A stretch of 64,000 bases of DNA from Breznakiella homolactica (lineage in GTDB: Bacteria; Spirochaetota; Spirochaetia; Treponematales; Breznakiellaceae). Made by a program: the position numbers and the translations under genes. The DNA lies in contig NZ_CP067089.2 of assembly GCF_016616095.2 (NCBI RefSeq), positions 1,674,001 through 1,738,000 on the forward strand, written 5' to 3'. The notes under the pieces were generated by a model that was given only the letters and a program-made list of their open reading frames with translations, ran no database searches and had not been told where the DNA came from. Each line of letters starts with the position of its first letter. Position 1 is the stretch's first letter. Shown here piece after piece: positions 35,854 to 44,280 of this stretch.

Positions 35854-37374
35854 ATGGATTTAGCAACGTTGGACATATCTTCAATGAAGAAGAAAATAAT
35901 TGAAGCGGAAGGTACCCACTACCCGTCCAAAACCTATGCCGAATATGCCAATAAGCCCAACTACGACACATCCAAAAAGGAATTTCCTATTTTGGTGAGT
36001 ATCCAGAAAGCTCATTTTTTCATGCTGGTAAAACAAAACTTATTAAACAAGGATGATACCGAAGCAATAAAAAAAGCACTGTCGTCCATTCCCTATGAGG
36101 AATTCTATTCCAGTGAATACGACAGAAAAAACGAAGACATGTACTACACCATGGAAAGCTGGATGATGAAAAAGTTCGGGGATGGAACGGGAAATCTCCA
36201 TCTTGGCAGGAGCCGGAATGATATCGGAAACACTACCATGCGTATCCGCTTAAGAAATTCCCTGCTGGAAATTATGGACTCGCTGCAGGAACTGCATACC
36301 GCCTTTATCGCATTGGCAAAGGAATACCGTGATCTGATTATGGTAGCCCATACCCATTCCCAGCAGGCGCAGATCGGTACCTTCGGTCATATACTGATCG
36401 GTTTTGCGAAGGTCCTTGAACGGCGTATGGAGGACTGCAAACACGCCTATGCGACGGTCAACCAGAGCCCCATGGGCGCGGCGGCCATTGAAACCTCCGG
36501 TTTCAATATGGACAGGGATATTGTTTCGGAATTATTAGGGTTTGACAGCCTGATCGAAAATTCCTATGACGCCATCGCGTGTTCCGACCATATTTCTCAG
36601 GCTGCCTGTGCGGTGAAAATTACCGCGATAGAAATCGGACGCATTACCACCAGCCTTTTGTGGTGGAATACCCAGGAATTTGATCTGATCAGATGTGCCC
36701 CGTGTTTTGTCGGAACCAGTTCCATTATGCCTCAGAAAAGAAATCCCGGACCGCTGGAATATATCCGGAAAAAAAATGCCCGGATAATCGGTGAGTGTGA
36801 TGCGGTACTGCTGGAAGCGGATAATGTTCCTTACGAAGAATATCTCAACCTGGGGGAAGCAACGGAAGGTGCGCTTTCCGCGATGTCCGGACTGAAAAAG
36901 GTCATCCATCTGCTGTCTCTGGTTATGTCGACCATGGGTGTGGAAGAGAAAAGTTTTGAAAGATGGGCACGGCAAACCTTTGCCGGAATTACCGAGTTTT
37001 CCGATATGCTGGTACGGGAAGAAGGAATAAATTACCGATTAGCCCATCATGTGGCTCATGAAATTTCAGGCTATTGCGTTGACAACAGCATTACTCTGGA
37101 CAAAATGCAGTTTGATATTATTGAAAAATCCTTTGAGAAGGTTGTCGGAAGAAAATTGTCCGCCAGCCATGACACGGTTATGAAAAGCCTTGATTCAACC
37201 AATTTTGTGAAGGTCCGTACGGTAAAAGGCGGGCCGGCCCCGGAACCAATGCAGGTCATGCTTGAGAATTGCGCTAAAATCCATAACCAGAACGATCAAT
37301 GGATTGCCGGCACAAAATCAAGATTGGAGGAAAGTGCCCAAAAACTGGAAAAAGCGTTTAATTCTATTAATTAA
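35854..37374 (+). CDS. Argininosuccinate-lyase-like enzyme (fumarase/aspartase superfamily)
   Basis: A 506-residue predicted C-N lyase. All three superfamily signatures are present: GRSRND (118-123), HTHSQQAQIGTFGH (166-179, corresponding to the catalytic THxQ region) and the flexible loop GTSSIMPQKRNP with catalytic S290 (287-298). These enzymes eliminate fumarate from N-substituted aspartates. It is about 45 residues longer than typical ArgH and no other arginine gene is nearby. Its place at the head of a transporter/enolase operon argues for a catabolic lyase, for example on succinylated amines or aminopolycarboxylates such as EDDS. I start at ATG 35854, preceded by GGAGG; ATG 35842 would put that site inside the gene. 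Confidence 0.85.
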   Translation: MDLATLDISSMKKKIIEAEGTHYPSKTYAEYANKPNYDTSKKEFPILVSIQKAHFFMLVKQNLLNKDDTEAIKKALSSIPYEEFYSSEYDRKNEDMYYTMESWMMKKFGDGTGNLHLGRSRNDIGNTTMRIRLRNSLLEIMDSLQELHTAFIALAKEYRDLIMVAHTHSQQAQIGTFGHILIGFAKVLERRMEDCKHAYATVNQSPMGAAAIETSGFNMDRDIVSELLGFDSLIENSYDAIACSDHISQAACAVKITAIEIGRITTSLLWWNTQEFDLIRCAPCFVGTSSIMPQKRNPGPLEYIRKKNARIIGECDAVLLEADNVPYEEYLNLGEATEGALSAMSGLKKVIHLLSLVMSTMGVEEKSFERWARQTFAGITEFSDMLVREEGINYRLAHHVAHEISGYCVDNSITLDKMQFDIIEKSFEKVVGRKLSASHDTVMKSLDSTNFVKVRTVKGGPAPEPMQVMLENCAKIHNQNDQWIAGTKSRLEESAQKLEKAFNSIN

Positions 37375-37386
37375 GGTTTCTGTACA

Positions 37387-37524
37387 TGGGTTATGTTACT
37401 TGAGGTTTTTCATAACCCAAAATTTGAAAAAAGCAGATTTTAAATTTGAGAACTGTATGGCAAAAAACTGTCTGCTTTAGAGGTCTGTGGGGACGTTGCT
37501 CAAAACCAACCGGATTTTGAGCAA
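37387..37524 (+). other. Three consecutive hairpins between lyase and binding-protein genes
   Basis: The 185-bp gap holds three inverted repeats. TGGGTTATG/CATAACCCA is at 37387-37395 and 37411-37419. AAAGCAGA/TCTGCTTT is at 37430-37437 and 37471-37478. TTGCTCAAAA/TTTTGAGCAA is at 37496-37505 and 37515-37524. None has a classic T-tract. They may stabilise the downstream binding-protein message or partly terminate transcription, so that subunit amounts differ. Confidence 0.55.
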
Positions 37525-37559
37525 TCCTTAAATATTTGTCCTTTTAAAGGAGTTATTAC

Positions 37560-39095
37560 ATGAAACGCATGGTACCTGTTTTTTTGATTTTAGGTCTCGC
37601 GGCTATGATGTTTACAAGCTGCAGCGGAAGCAAAGATACACCGTCCGCTTCTTCCGGCGCCGGCGGGGCGCAATACAAGGATACCTTAAATGTCGTTATA
37701 GAATCAGAACCCAGTACCCTGTTCCCCTACGACCAGAATGAATTCTACACAGAAACTATTATTAAGCTCATTTACGATACCCTGATCTACAGAACCAATG
37801 ATGACAAATGGGAATTCACCAGCGAAGTAGCGAAGAGCTGGGAATATATCGCCGACAACCAGGTCAGATTCCATTTGAATGACAATATTTATTTCAGCAA
37901 CGGTGAAAAGATGACCGCGGAGGATGTCAAATTCTCCCTGGAAACCGCCAACACTTTTACCCGGGTATTGTTCTACAAACAGCTCGATAAAGTCGAAGTA
38001 GTCGATGATCTCACGGTTGATGTGTATACCTTCGGACCAAACCCGGCCCTGTTCAGCAACCTGGCCCACCCCCGTTCGTCGCTTATTTCCAAGAAATACT
38101 ATGAAGAAGTCGGCAAGGAAGGGTACGCCCGGAAACCGGTCGGTTCAGGTCCCTACACTTTGGCAAACTGGAATACCGGTATTGCTATTGATGTCAAGGC
38201 CAGAGACAATTACTGGAGAGGTACACCCGGAACTCCCAACATTCATTTTTCGTTTGTTCCCGAAGCTGCCAGCCGTTCCGTGGAAATGGAAACCGGCGCG
38301 GCCGATATAGTCACCAGCCCGGACTACAATGACCTTGACCGAATGACCGGACTCGGCTTTGAAGTGGTCGCCAAGAAAAGCGCCCGGATCGCAGGTGTAT
38401 TTGTCAACTACGGAAACGTACCGGACCTGAAAATCCGCCAAGCCCTGGCATACGCCATTGATTACCCCGCGGTGGTCGAGGCTGTGTACGGCAATATGGC
38501 CACCGTTGCCGACGGTATATTCCCCAACACAGTACCCGGATATGAAAAAAACTGGACCATTTCGTATAATCTTGAAAAGGCGAAACAGCTTGTGGCTGAA
38601 TCCAGGACTCCCCGCGGTCTTTCCCTGGAAGTCATGAGCTACGATCAGACTGAAACGAGCCAGCTTGCCGAAATACTGCAGTTCTATTGGAAGCAGATAG
38701 GGATAGACGTAAAGATATCCCAGAACTCCTTTGCCACGGTGCAGAAGCGGCAGTCGGCGGGGGATTATCAGCTGTATCCCATGGCAAGCCAGTACGGTAC
38801 CCTCGATCCGAGCCGCGCTACCTATCAGTTTGACGGAAAAATTCCCACCATGCTCAATCTGCCCCCGGAAATTAATGCCGAGTTTAAATCCTATTGGGAC
38901 AGGGGTGCGACGGAAATTGATCTGACCAAGCGTCTGGCTATCTATAAGGAATATCAGGAAAAGATTGTGGAACAGGTGGTGTATATTCCTATAGCGCATA
39001 AGATGATTGCCTATATTACCAGTAAGAATGTAGAAGGCTTCTACGGCGCTCCCGGAGGTATCACAACCCTCTGGCAGGTAAAAGTTAAGAAGTAA
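37560..39095 (+). CDS. Substrate-binding lipoprotein (SBP family 5), rightward operon
   Basis: A 511-residue DppA/OppA-class binding lipoprotein. The lipobox MFTSC is at about residue 21 and a Ser/Gly-rich linker follows (SASSGAGGA). Family landmarks are VAKSWEYIADNQVRFHLNDNIYF, TAEDVKFSLE and KPVGSGPYTLANW. It is not closely similar to the leftward binding protein, so the two importers may take related but distinct ligands. AAAGGAG (37546-37552) marks the start. Confidence 0.93.
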   Translation: MKRMVPVFLILGLAAMMFTSCSGSKDTPSASSGAGGAQYKDTLNVVIESEPSTLFPYDQNEFYTETIIKLIYDTLIYRTNDDKWEFTSEVAKSWEYIADNQVRFHLNDNIYFSNGEKMTAEDVKFSLETANTFTRVLFYKQLDKVEVVDDLTVDVYTFGPNPALFSNLAHPRSSLISKKYYEEVGKEGYARKPVGSGPYTLANWNTGIAIDVKARDNYWRGTPGTPNIHFSFVPEAASRSVEMETGAADIVTSPDYNDLDRMTGLGFEVVAKKSARIAGVFVNYGNVPDLKIRQALAYAIDYPAVVEAVYGNMATVADGIFPNTVPGYEKNWTISYNLEKAKQLVAESRTPRGLSLEVMSYDQTETSQLAEILQFYWKQIGIDVKISQNSFATVQKRQSAGDYQLYPMASQYGTLDPSRATYQFDGKIPTMLNLPPEINAEFKSYWDRGATEIDLTKRLAIYKEYQEKIVEQVVYIPIAHKMIAYITSKNVEGFYGAPGGITTLWQVKVKK

Positions 39096-39164
39096 CAATC
39101 CTTTGCTCAGGGAGGGCATGTATGAGCCCTCCCTGTTCCTATATTTTTGGGGAATTAATATACC

Positions 39165-40145
39165 ATGATTAGATTTATCATAAAGCGGATACTTTTGATC
39201 ATCCCTGTTTTGCTTGGTATCTCTCTGTTGATTTTTACAATGCTTTATTTTACTCCCGGCGATCCCACCATAGTAATCATGCCCCAGGATGCTACTGAAG
39301 AAGCACGGGCTCAAATGCGCCATGAACTGGGATTGGACAGGCCCTTCTGGGTCCGGTACGGTGAATATTTGAAGAACATCGTTACCAAGCTGGATTTCGG
39401 GACTTCATATACAACCCGGCAATCCGTTTCTGTGGAATTGTTTCAAAAATTTCCTTTTACCTTAAAATTGGCTTTTTTGAGCGCCATAGTGGCCACGGTA
39501 TTTGGGGTAATTCTGGGAATTGTTTCCGCGGTACGGCAGTATACTATTTTTGATAACCTATCTACGGTAATAGGGTTGGCGGCCTATTCTATGCCTATCT
39601 TCTGGTTGGGAATGCTGCTGATAATAGTATTTGCCGTCAATCTGCGGTGGCTGCCATCATCGGGAGTAGCTACCTGGAAGGGCTGGATTCTCCCCGCTGT
39701 TACCATCGGCACGAATCATATAGCAAAAATAATGCGTATGACCAGATCCAGTATGCTGGAGGTTATGCGGCAGGATTATATCACCACCGCCCGCGCAAAG
39801 GGACTGGAAGAACGGGAAGTTATTTTCAAGCACGCCTTCGGCAATGCGTTTATCCCCGTCATTACTACGATTGGGCTTACCTTCGGCCAGACTCTGGGCG
39901 GAGCGGTAGTGACCGAACGGGTGTTCTCCATCCCCGGCATTGGTATGTTTATGGTAGATTCAATACGCATGCTGAACTATCCCGTTGTGCAGGGTGCTGT
40001 TCTTCTGACAGCCTTCTCTTTCAGTATGATGAATCTGTTAATTGATATTCTCTACGCGTTTATTGATCCCCGCATTAAAGCCCAGTACATGAAAAAGAAG
40101 AAACACAAAGTCCCGGTAACAGCAAAGGGGGCAGTGCAATCATGA
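39165..40145 (+). CDS. ABC importer permease (DppB-like), rightward operon
   Basis: A 326-residue permease with the DppB start MIRFIIKRILLIIPVLLGISLL, the TPGDPT motif, and the EAA loop DYITTARAKGLEEREVIFKHAF. Its stop overlaps the next start (ATGA at 40142-40145), so the two permeases are coupled in translation. Confidence 0.94.
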   Translation: MIRFIIKRILLIIPVLLGISLLIFTMLYFTPGDPTIVIMPQDATEEARAQMRHELGLDRPFWVRYGEYLKNIVTKLDFGTSYTTRQSVSVELFQKFPFTLKLAFLSAIVATVFGVILGIVSAVRQYTIFDNLSTVIGLAAYSMPIFWLGMLLIIVFAVNLRWLPSSGVATWKGWILPAVTIGTNHIAKIMRMTRSSMLEVMRQDYITTARAKGLEEREVIFKHAFGNAFIPVITTIGLTFGQTLGGAVVTERVFSIPGIGMFMVDSIRMLNYPVVQGAVLLTAFSFSMMNLLIDILYAFIDPRIKAQYMKKKKHKVPVTAKGAVQS

Positions 40146-41020
40146 AACCGTATCTGAAAAAAGAACAGAATGAATATGGCTTCGGTCCGTGGCAGCAGGC
40201 CTGGCTTACCTATAAAAAAAGCAAGACTGCCATGGCTGGCCTGATTGTTTTTGCAGCCTTGATTCTGGTGGCGGTATTTGCGGACAAAATCGCCCCCTAC
40301 GGATATGACGACCAGAATCTGGCGGTGCGTTTTACCCCGCCGGGGAAGGATTTTATCTTCGGTACCGACAACTTCGGCAGGGATATTTTCAGCCGCATTG
40401 TCCTGGGAAGCCGTTACTCAATGGTAATCGGGGCGGTGGCCATGTCTTTTTCCTGTATCGTAGGAACAATCCTGGGAGCAATCGCCGGTTTTTACAATGA
40501 CATCATTGATAACGCCATCATGCGCTTTATTGACCTGCTCATGGCTATTCCCAGTATCATGCTGGCCATAAGTATCATCGCGGTATTGGGGAATGGTGTC
40601 CAGAACGTAATACTCGCGGTTGGAATCAGCTCAGTGCCGGCCTATGCCCGGCAGATCCGGGCAACAGTTCTATCAATCAAAGACCAGGAATTTATTGAGG
40701 CCGCTACCTGTATCGGGTCAAGCAGAATCCGTACCCTGTTCCGCCATGTGCTGCCCAATTGTCTGGCGCCGATTATCGTTCAGATGTCGCTGAGCGTTTC
40801 CCAGGCTATTCTTTCAGCGTCCTCCCTGAGCTTTATCGGCCTTGGGATCACCCCTCCCCTTCCTGAATGGGGAGCCATGCTTTCCGCAGGGCGGCCTTAT
40901 ATACGGGAATATGCCTGGATTGTCACTTTCCCCGGATTGGCAATAATGCTTGTGGTCTTTGCCCTCAACCTGATGGGCGACGGACTCCGTGACGCCCTTG
41001 ACCCCCGGCTTAAGCGGTAA
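40142..41020 (+). CDS. ABC importer permease (DppC-like), rightward operon
   Basis: A 292-residue permease with the FGTDNFGRDIFSRIVLGSRYS signature, six helices and the EAA loop EFIEAATCIGSSRIRTLFRHVLPNC. It pairs with the overlapping DppB-like protein. The DppD-like ATPase gene follows after 9 bp. Confidence 0.94.
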   Translation: MKPYLKKEQNEYGFGPWQQAWLTYKKSKTAMAGLIVFAALILVAVFADKIAPYGYDDQNLAVRFTPPGKDFIFGTDNFGRDIFSRIVLGSRYSMVIGAVAMSFSCIVGTILGAIAGFYNDIIDNAIMRFIDLLMAIPSIMLAISIIAVLGNGVQNVILAVGISSVPAYARQIRATVLSIKDQEFIEAATCIGSSRIRTLFRHVLPNCLAPIIVQMSLSVSQAILSASSLSFIGLGITPPLPEWGAMLSAGRPYIREYAWIVTFPGLAIMLVVFALNLMGDGLRDALDPRLKR

Positions 41021-41029
41021 GGAGACAGT

Positions 41030-42007
41030 ATGAGTCTTTTAGAAGTCAATAACCTTACCATATATTATGAGAAAGAACAGAGTGTAGTAAAAGCGGTTAA
41101 TGGTATTTCCTTTAAACTAGCCGAAGGGGAAACCATGGGACTGGTGGGAGAGACCGGCGCGGGTAAAACGACAACCGCCCTGGGTATGATGAATCTGGTA
41201 CCAAATCCTCCGGGAAAGATAAAATCCGGGGAAGTACTGGTGGATGGAAAAAATGTCCTGACCATGTCCAAGAAGGAATTGAGTCGTTTCCACGGGAACC
41301 AGGCTGCAATGATCTTTCAGGATCCCATGACTTCCCTTAACCCGATTATGACCGTAGGGAATCAGATCGCGGAAACCATCAGGCATCACGAGAAACTTTC
41401 CAGGGCCGATGCGTATAAGAGCGCGGAAAAAATGCTTGAGACCGTCGGTATTGATTCGGACCGTATGAGCGATTACCCTCATCAGTTCTCCGGGGGAATG
41501 AAACAGCGGGTAGTGATAGCCATAGCCCTAGCCTGCAATCCCAGGCTGCTGCTGGCTGATGAACCTACCACCGCCCTGGATGTAACTATACAGGCGCAGA
41601 TCCTGGATTTAATGAACGATCTGAAAAAGAAATACAGTATGGGCATGCTGATGATCACCCACGATCTGGGGGTAGTGGCTGAAATGTGCCAAAGAGTTTC
41701 CATTATGTACGCAGGCCGGCTTGTGGAGAGCGGTGATCTGGAAGATGTTTTTGACAGGCCATCCCATCCCTATACGAGAGGTCTGCTCAGTTCTCTGCCG
41801 AGTCTCAACGAGGACATGGAGCGGCTGAGGCCCATACCGGGCATGATGCCCGACCCGGCCAATCTGCCTGCCGGCTGCCCATTTTGTCCCCGCTGCGAAC
41901 AGCGCATGGAAATATGCCAGGATACCATGCCCGGCAACATGGAAGTCAGTAACGGACATTTTACCATGTGCCATCTGTATTCATCCAACAAGGGAGGCAC
42001 GACATGA
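41030..42007 (+). CDS. Dpp/Opp-type ABC importer ATPase (DppD-like), rightward operon
   Basis: A 325-residue ATPase: Walker A GETGAGKTT, Q-loop FQDP, signature FSGGM, Walker B LLLADEP, and a C-terminal cysteine set (GCPFCPRCEQRMEIC). Its stop codon overlaps the next gene's start as ATGA at 42004-42007. Confidence 0.94.
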   Translation: MSLLEVNNLTIYYEKEQSVVKAVNGISFKLAEGETMGLVGETGAGKTTTALGMMNLVPNPPGKIKSGEVLVDGKNVLTMSKKELSRFHGNQAAMIFQDPMTSLNPIMTVGNQIAETIRHHEKLSRADAYKSAEKMLETVGIDSDRMSDYPHQFSGGMKQRVVIAIALACNPRLLLADEPTTALDVTIQAQILDLMNDLKKKYSMGMLMITHDLGVVAEMCQRVSIMYAGRLVESGDLEDVFDRPSHPYTRGLLSSLPSLNEDMERLRPIPGMMPDPANLPAGCPFCPRCEQRMEICQDTMPGNMEVSNGHFTMCHLYSSNKGGTT

Positions 42008-42957
42008 GTACCTTTCTGGAAGTTTCAAATCTGAAAAAACATTTTAAAACTCCCAAGGGATTGCTCCATGCCGTGGATGGGGTTAATTTCAAGATTGATG
42101 AAGGCAAGACATTAGGCGTGGTCGGAGAATCCGGGTGCGGCAAATCAACCCTTGGCCGGCTCATTGTACACCTCCATGAAATTACGGATGGGAAAATATT
42201 TTTTGAAGGCCGGGATATAACCAACCCGCCGCCCAAGGAAATGAAAATCCTCCGCAAAAAAATGCAGATGATTTTCCAGGATCCCTATTCCTCAATCGAC
42301 CCCCGGATGACGGTCTTTGAGATCATAGGAGAGCCGCTGAAGATCCTGAATCTGTATTCGAATAAGGAAGATTACAATAAACAAATCGATCAGATCATGG
42401 ATATCGTGGGCCTGGCAAAAAGGGTGCGCGGGGCCTACCCCCATGAACTGGACGGCGGCCGCCGTCAGCGTATCGGCATAGCCAGGGCGCTCGTCCTCAA
42501 TCCCCAATTTATTGTCTGTGATGAACCCGTTTCCGCGCTGGATGTTTCAATCCAAGCCCAGATACTGAACCTCATGCAGGATCTTCAGCGGGACCGGAAC
42601 CTGACGTATATGTTCATCACCCATGACCTTTCGGTGGTAAAACATATCTCGGACAATATCGCCGTTATGTATCTTGGCCTGATAGTAGAGTTCTGTGAAA
42701 CCAAAGCGCTCTTTAAAGCCCCTGCCCATCCCTACACCCGGGCATTGCTGTCCGCCATACCTATTCCGTCGGTCCACGAAAGACGCAAACGGATTATATT
42801 AAAAGGAGAAATTTCTTCTCCCATAAACCCAGCGGAATGCTGCCGTTTTGCCGGACGCTGTATTTACGCAAAGGAGCGCTGCCAGCAGGAAGCGCCCCAG
42901 CTGCGCGAAGTCACTCCGGGTCATTTCTGCGCCTGCCATTTCGCGGAGGAGATATAA
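42004..42957 (+). CDS. Dpp/Opp-type ABC importer ATPase (DppF-like), rightward operon
   Basis: A 317-residue ATPase starting at ATG 42004, where GGGAGG is upstream and the ATGA overlap occurs; the longer frame from 41968 adds unrelated residues. Walker A is GESGCGKST (41-49) and Walker B IVCDEP (D173, E174). The signature is LDGGR (149-153) instead of LSGGQ, as in the leftward homolog. The C-terminal cysteines are in CCRFAGRCIYAKERC. Confidence 0.93.
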   Translation: MSTFLEVSNLKKHFKTPKGLLHAVDGVNFKIDEGKTLGVVGESGCGKSTLGRLIVHLHEITDGKIFFEGRDITNPPPKEMKILRKKMQMIFQDPYSSIDPRMTVFEIIGEPLKILNLYSNKEDYNKQIDQIMDIVGLAKRVRGAYPHELDGGRRQRIGIARALVLNPQFIVCDEPVSALDVSIQAQILNLMQDLQRDRNLTYMFITHDLSVVKHISDNIAVMYLGLIVEFCETKALFKAPAHPYTRALLSAIPIPSVHERRKRIILKGEISSPINPAECCRFAGRCIYAKERCQQEAPQLREVTPGHFCACHFAEEI

Positions 42958-43021
42958 CAGACGGCCTTCAAAAAGCAAAGGTCTTTAGCAGGCTGCCATA
43001 AAAGGTCTTGAAAGAATAAAA

Positions 43022-44098
43022 ATGAAAATTACTGCAATTGAAACAGCCGTTTATCAGTGGGAACGCAAAATTCCTATTACCAACGGATTGCATACCTATC
43101 CGACTCATACATTGGGGCTTATAAAGATAAAAACCGATGAGGGAATTGAAGGGATTGGGTACGGCAAGGTACAGCTGGTAAAACAGTTTGAAGAACAGTT
43201 ACTAGGCGAAGATCCGTTATGTGTCGAAAGAATCTGGCATAAATTGTGGATTCCAAAACTGGTTGGAAGAAGAGGTCCGACAACCAACGCGATAAGTTCT
43301 ATTGATATTGCCCTCTGGGATATCCGTGCTAAAGCAGCCGGCATGCCCCTTTACAAATTACTGGGCGGAGCAAAAGACCGTATCCCGGTCTATATAGCCG
43401 GCGGGTATTATCAGGAAGGAAAGGATCTGCCTGCGTTAGCCCAGGAAATGAAAGATTATATAGCGATGGGTGCTACGGCTGTTAAGATGAAGGTGGGGGC
43501 TAAATCAATCAGCGAAGACGCGAAGCGGGTTGAAGCTGTAAGAAAAGCAGTGGGTGATGAAATAAAAGTCATGGTTGACGCCAATTGCGCGTACAATTTA
43601 CATGAGGCGATCATGTTTGCGAAACGGATCGAGGAATATTCTCCGTACTGGTTTGAGGAACCGGTTCAGCCCGATGACTATGACGGTTTTAGAAGAATTG
43701 GAGAAGCGACATCTATTCCGGTGGCAACCGGAGAAAATGAATACACCCGTTTCGGGTTCCGGGATTTACTGAATCAGGGGCAGGTACCGATCTTAAACGC
43801 CGACGCGTTTGTATTAGGCGGGATAACCGAGTTTATGAAGGTAGCCGCCTTAGCCCAGGCGCATAACCGAATGATAGCACCCCATGGCGACCAAACAATA
43901 CACGTTCATTTACAGTGCGCTATTCAAAACAGCCTTATTCTGGAATATTACCCGGAAAGATTTTATGATCTAAAAGACACGGTGTATACATACTCATTAG
44001 GACTCAACTCTGATGGAACCGTTTCCCCTCCCGCAGTTCCGGGCCATGGGTTTTACCCCAATGAGGATTTTCTTAAGCCATACCGTATAGATATTTAA
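43022..44098 (+). CDS. Enolase-superfamily enzyme, mandelate-racemase subgroup (358 aa)
   Basis: A 358-residue enzyme with a complete mandelate-racemase-type site: K155-M-K157, metal ligands D186 (VDANCAY), E212 (FEEPV) and E238 (TGENEY), and the D261/H288 dyad (NADAF, APHGD). It is clearly distinct from the two 409-residue copies, and canonical where they are unusual (FEEP here versus YSEG there). It ends the rightward operon, 64 bp after the ATPase gene, with only a weak ribosome site. Possible reactions are racemisation/epimerisation of an alpha-carbon or acid-sugar dehydration. Confidence 0.9.
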   Translation: MKITAIETAVYQWERKIPITNGLHTYPTHTLGLIKIKTDEGIEGIGYGKVQLVKQFEEQLLGEDPLCVERIWHKLWIPKLVGRRGPTTNAISSIDIALWDIRAKAAGMPLYKLLGGAKDRIPVYIAGGYYQEGKDLPALAQEMKDYIAMGATAVKMKVGAKSISEDAKRVEAVRKAVGDEIKVMVDANCAYNLHEAIMFAKRIEEYSPYWFEEPVQPDDYDGFRRIGEATSIPVATGENEYTRFGFRDLLNQGQVPILNADAFVLGGITEFMKVAALAQAHNRMIAPHGDQTIHVHLQCAIQNSLILEYYPERFYDLKDTVYTYSLGLNSDGTVSPPAVPGHGFYPNEDFLKPYRIDI

Positions 44099-44175
44099 TT
44101 AAAAAAACAAACTGGGATGGCGCGGCCGTAAAGCCGGCACACATATAGGAGGCGACAAGGACCTTTATTTTTTTC

Positions 44176-44204
44176 TTGATTGCTCCCTCATTGGATTGTA
44201 TAAT
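44176..44204 (+). promoter_or_regulatory. Promoter of the RpiR-family regulator gene
   Basis: TTGATT (44176-44181) and TATAAT (44199-44204) with a 17-bp spacer. It allows the regulator to be made independently of the operon ahead of it. I see no copy of the 68-bp operator element here. Confidence 0.6.
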
Positions 44205-44280
44205 TCTTTTCGAAACCCATGTTATTTTTTCATCCGGAAAGCAGGGGTCCTTACCATGATATAGGAGGATTGTGTAAAAA

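Noticed and set aside
38145..39323. A 392-codon minus-strand frame
   Set aside because: It is antisense to the binding-protein gene and the start of the permease gene, both certain.
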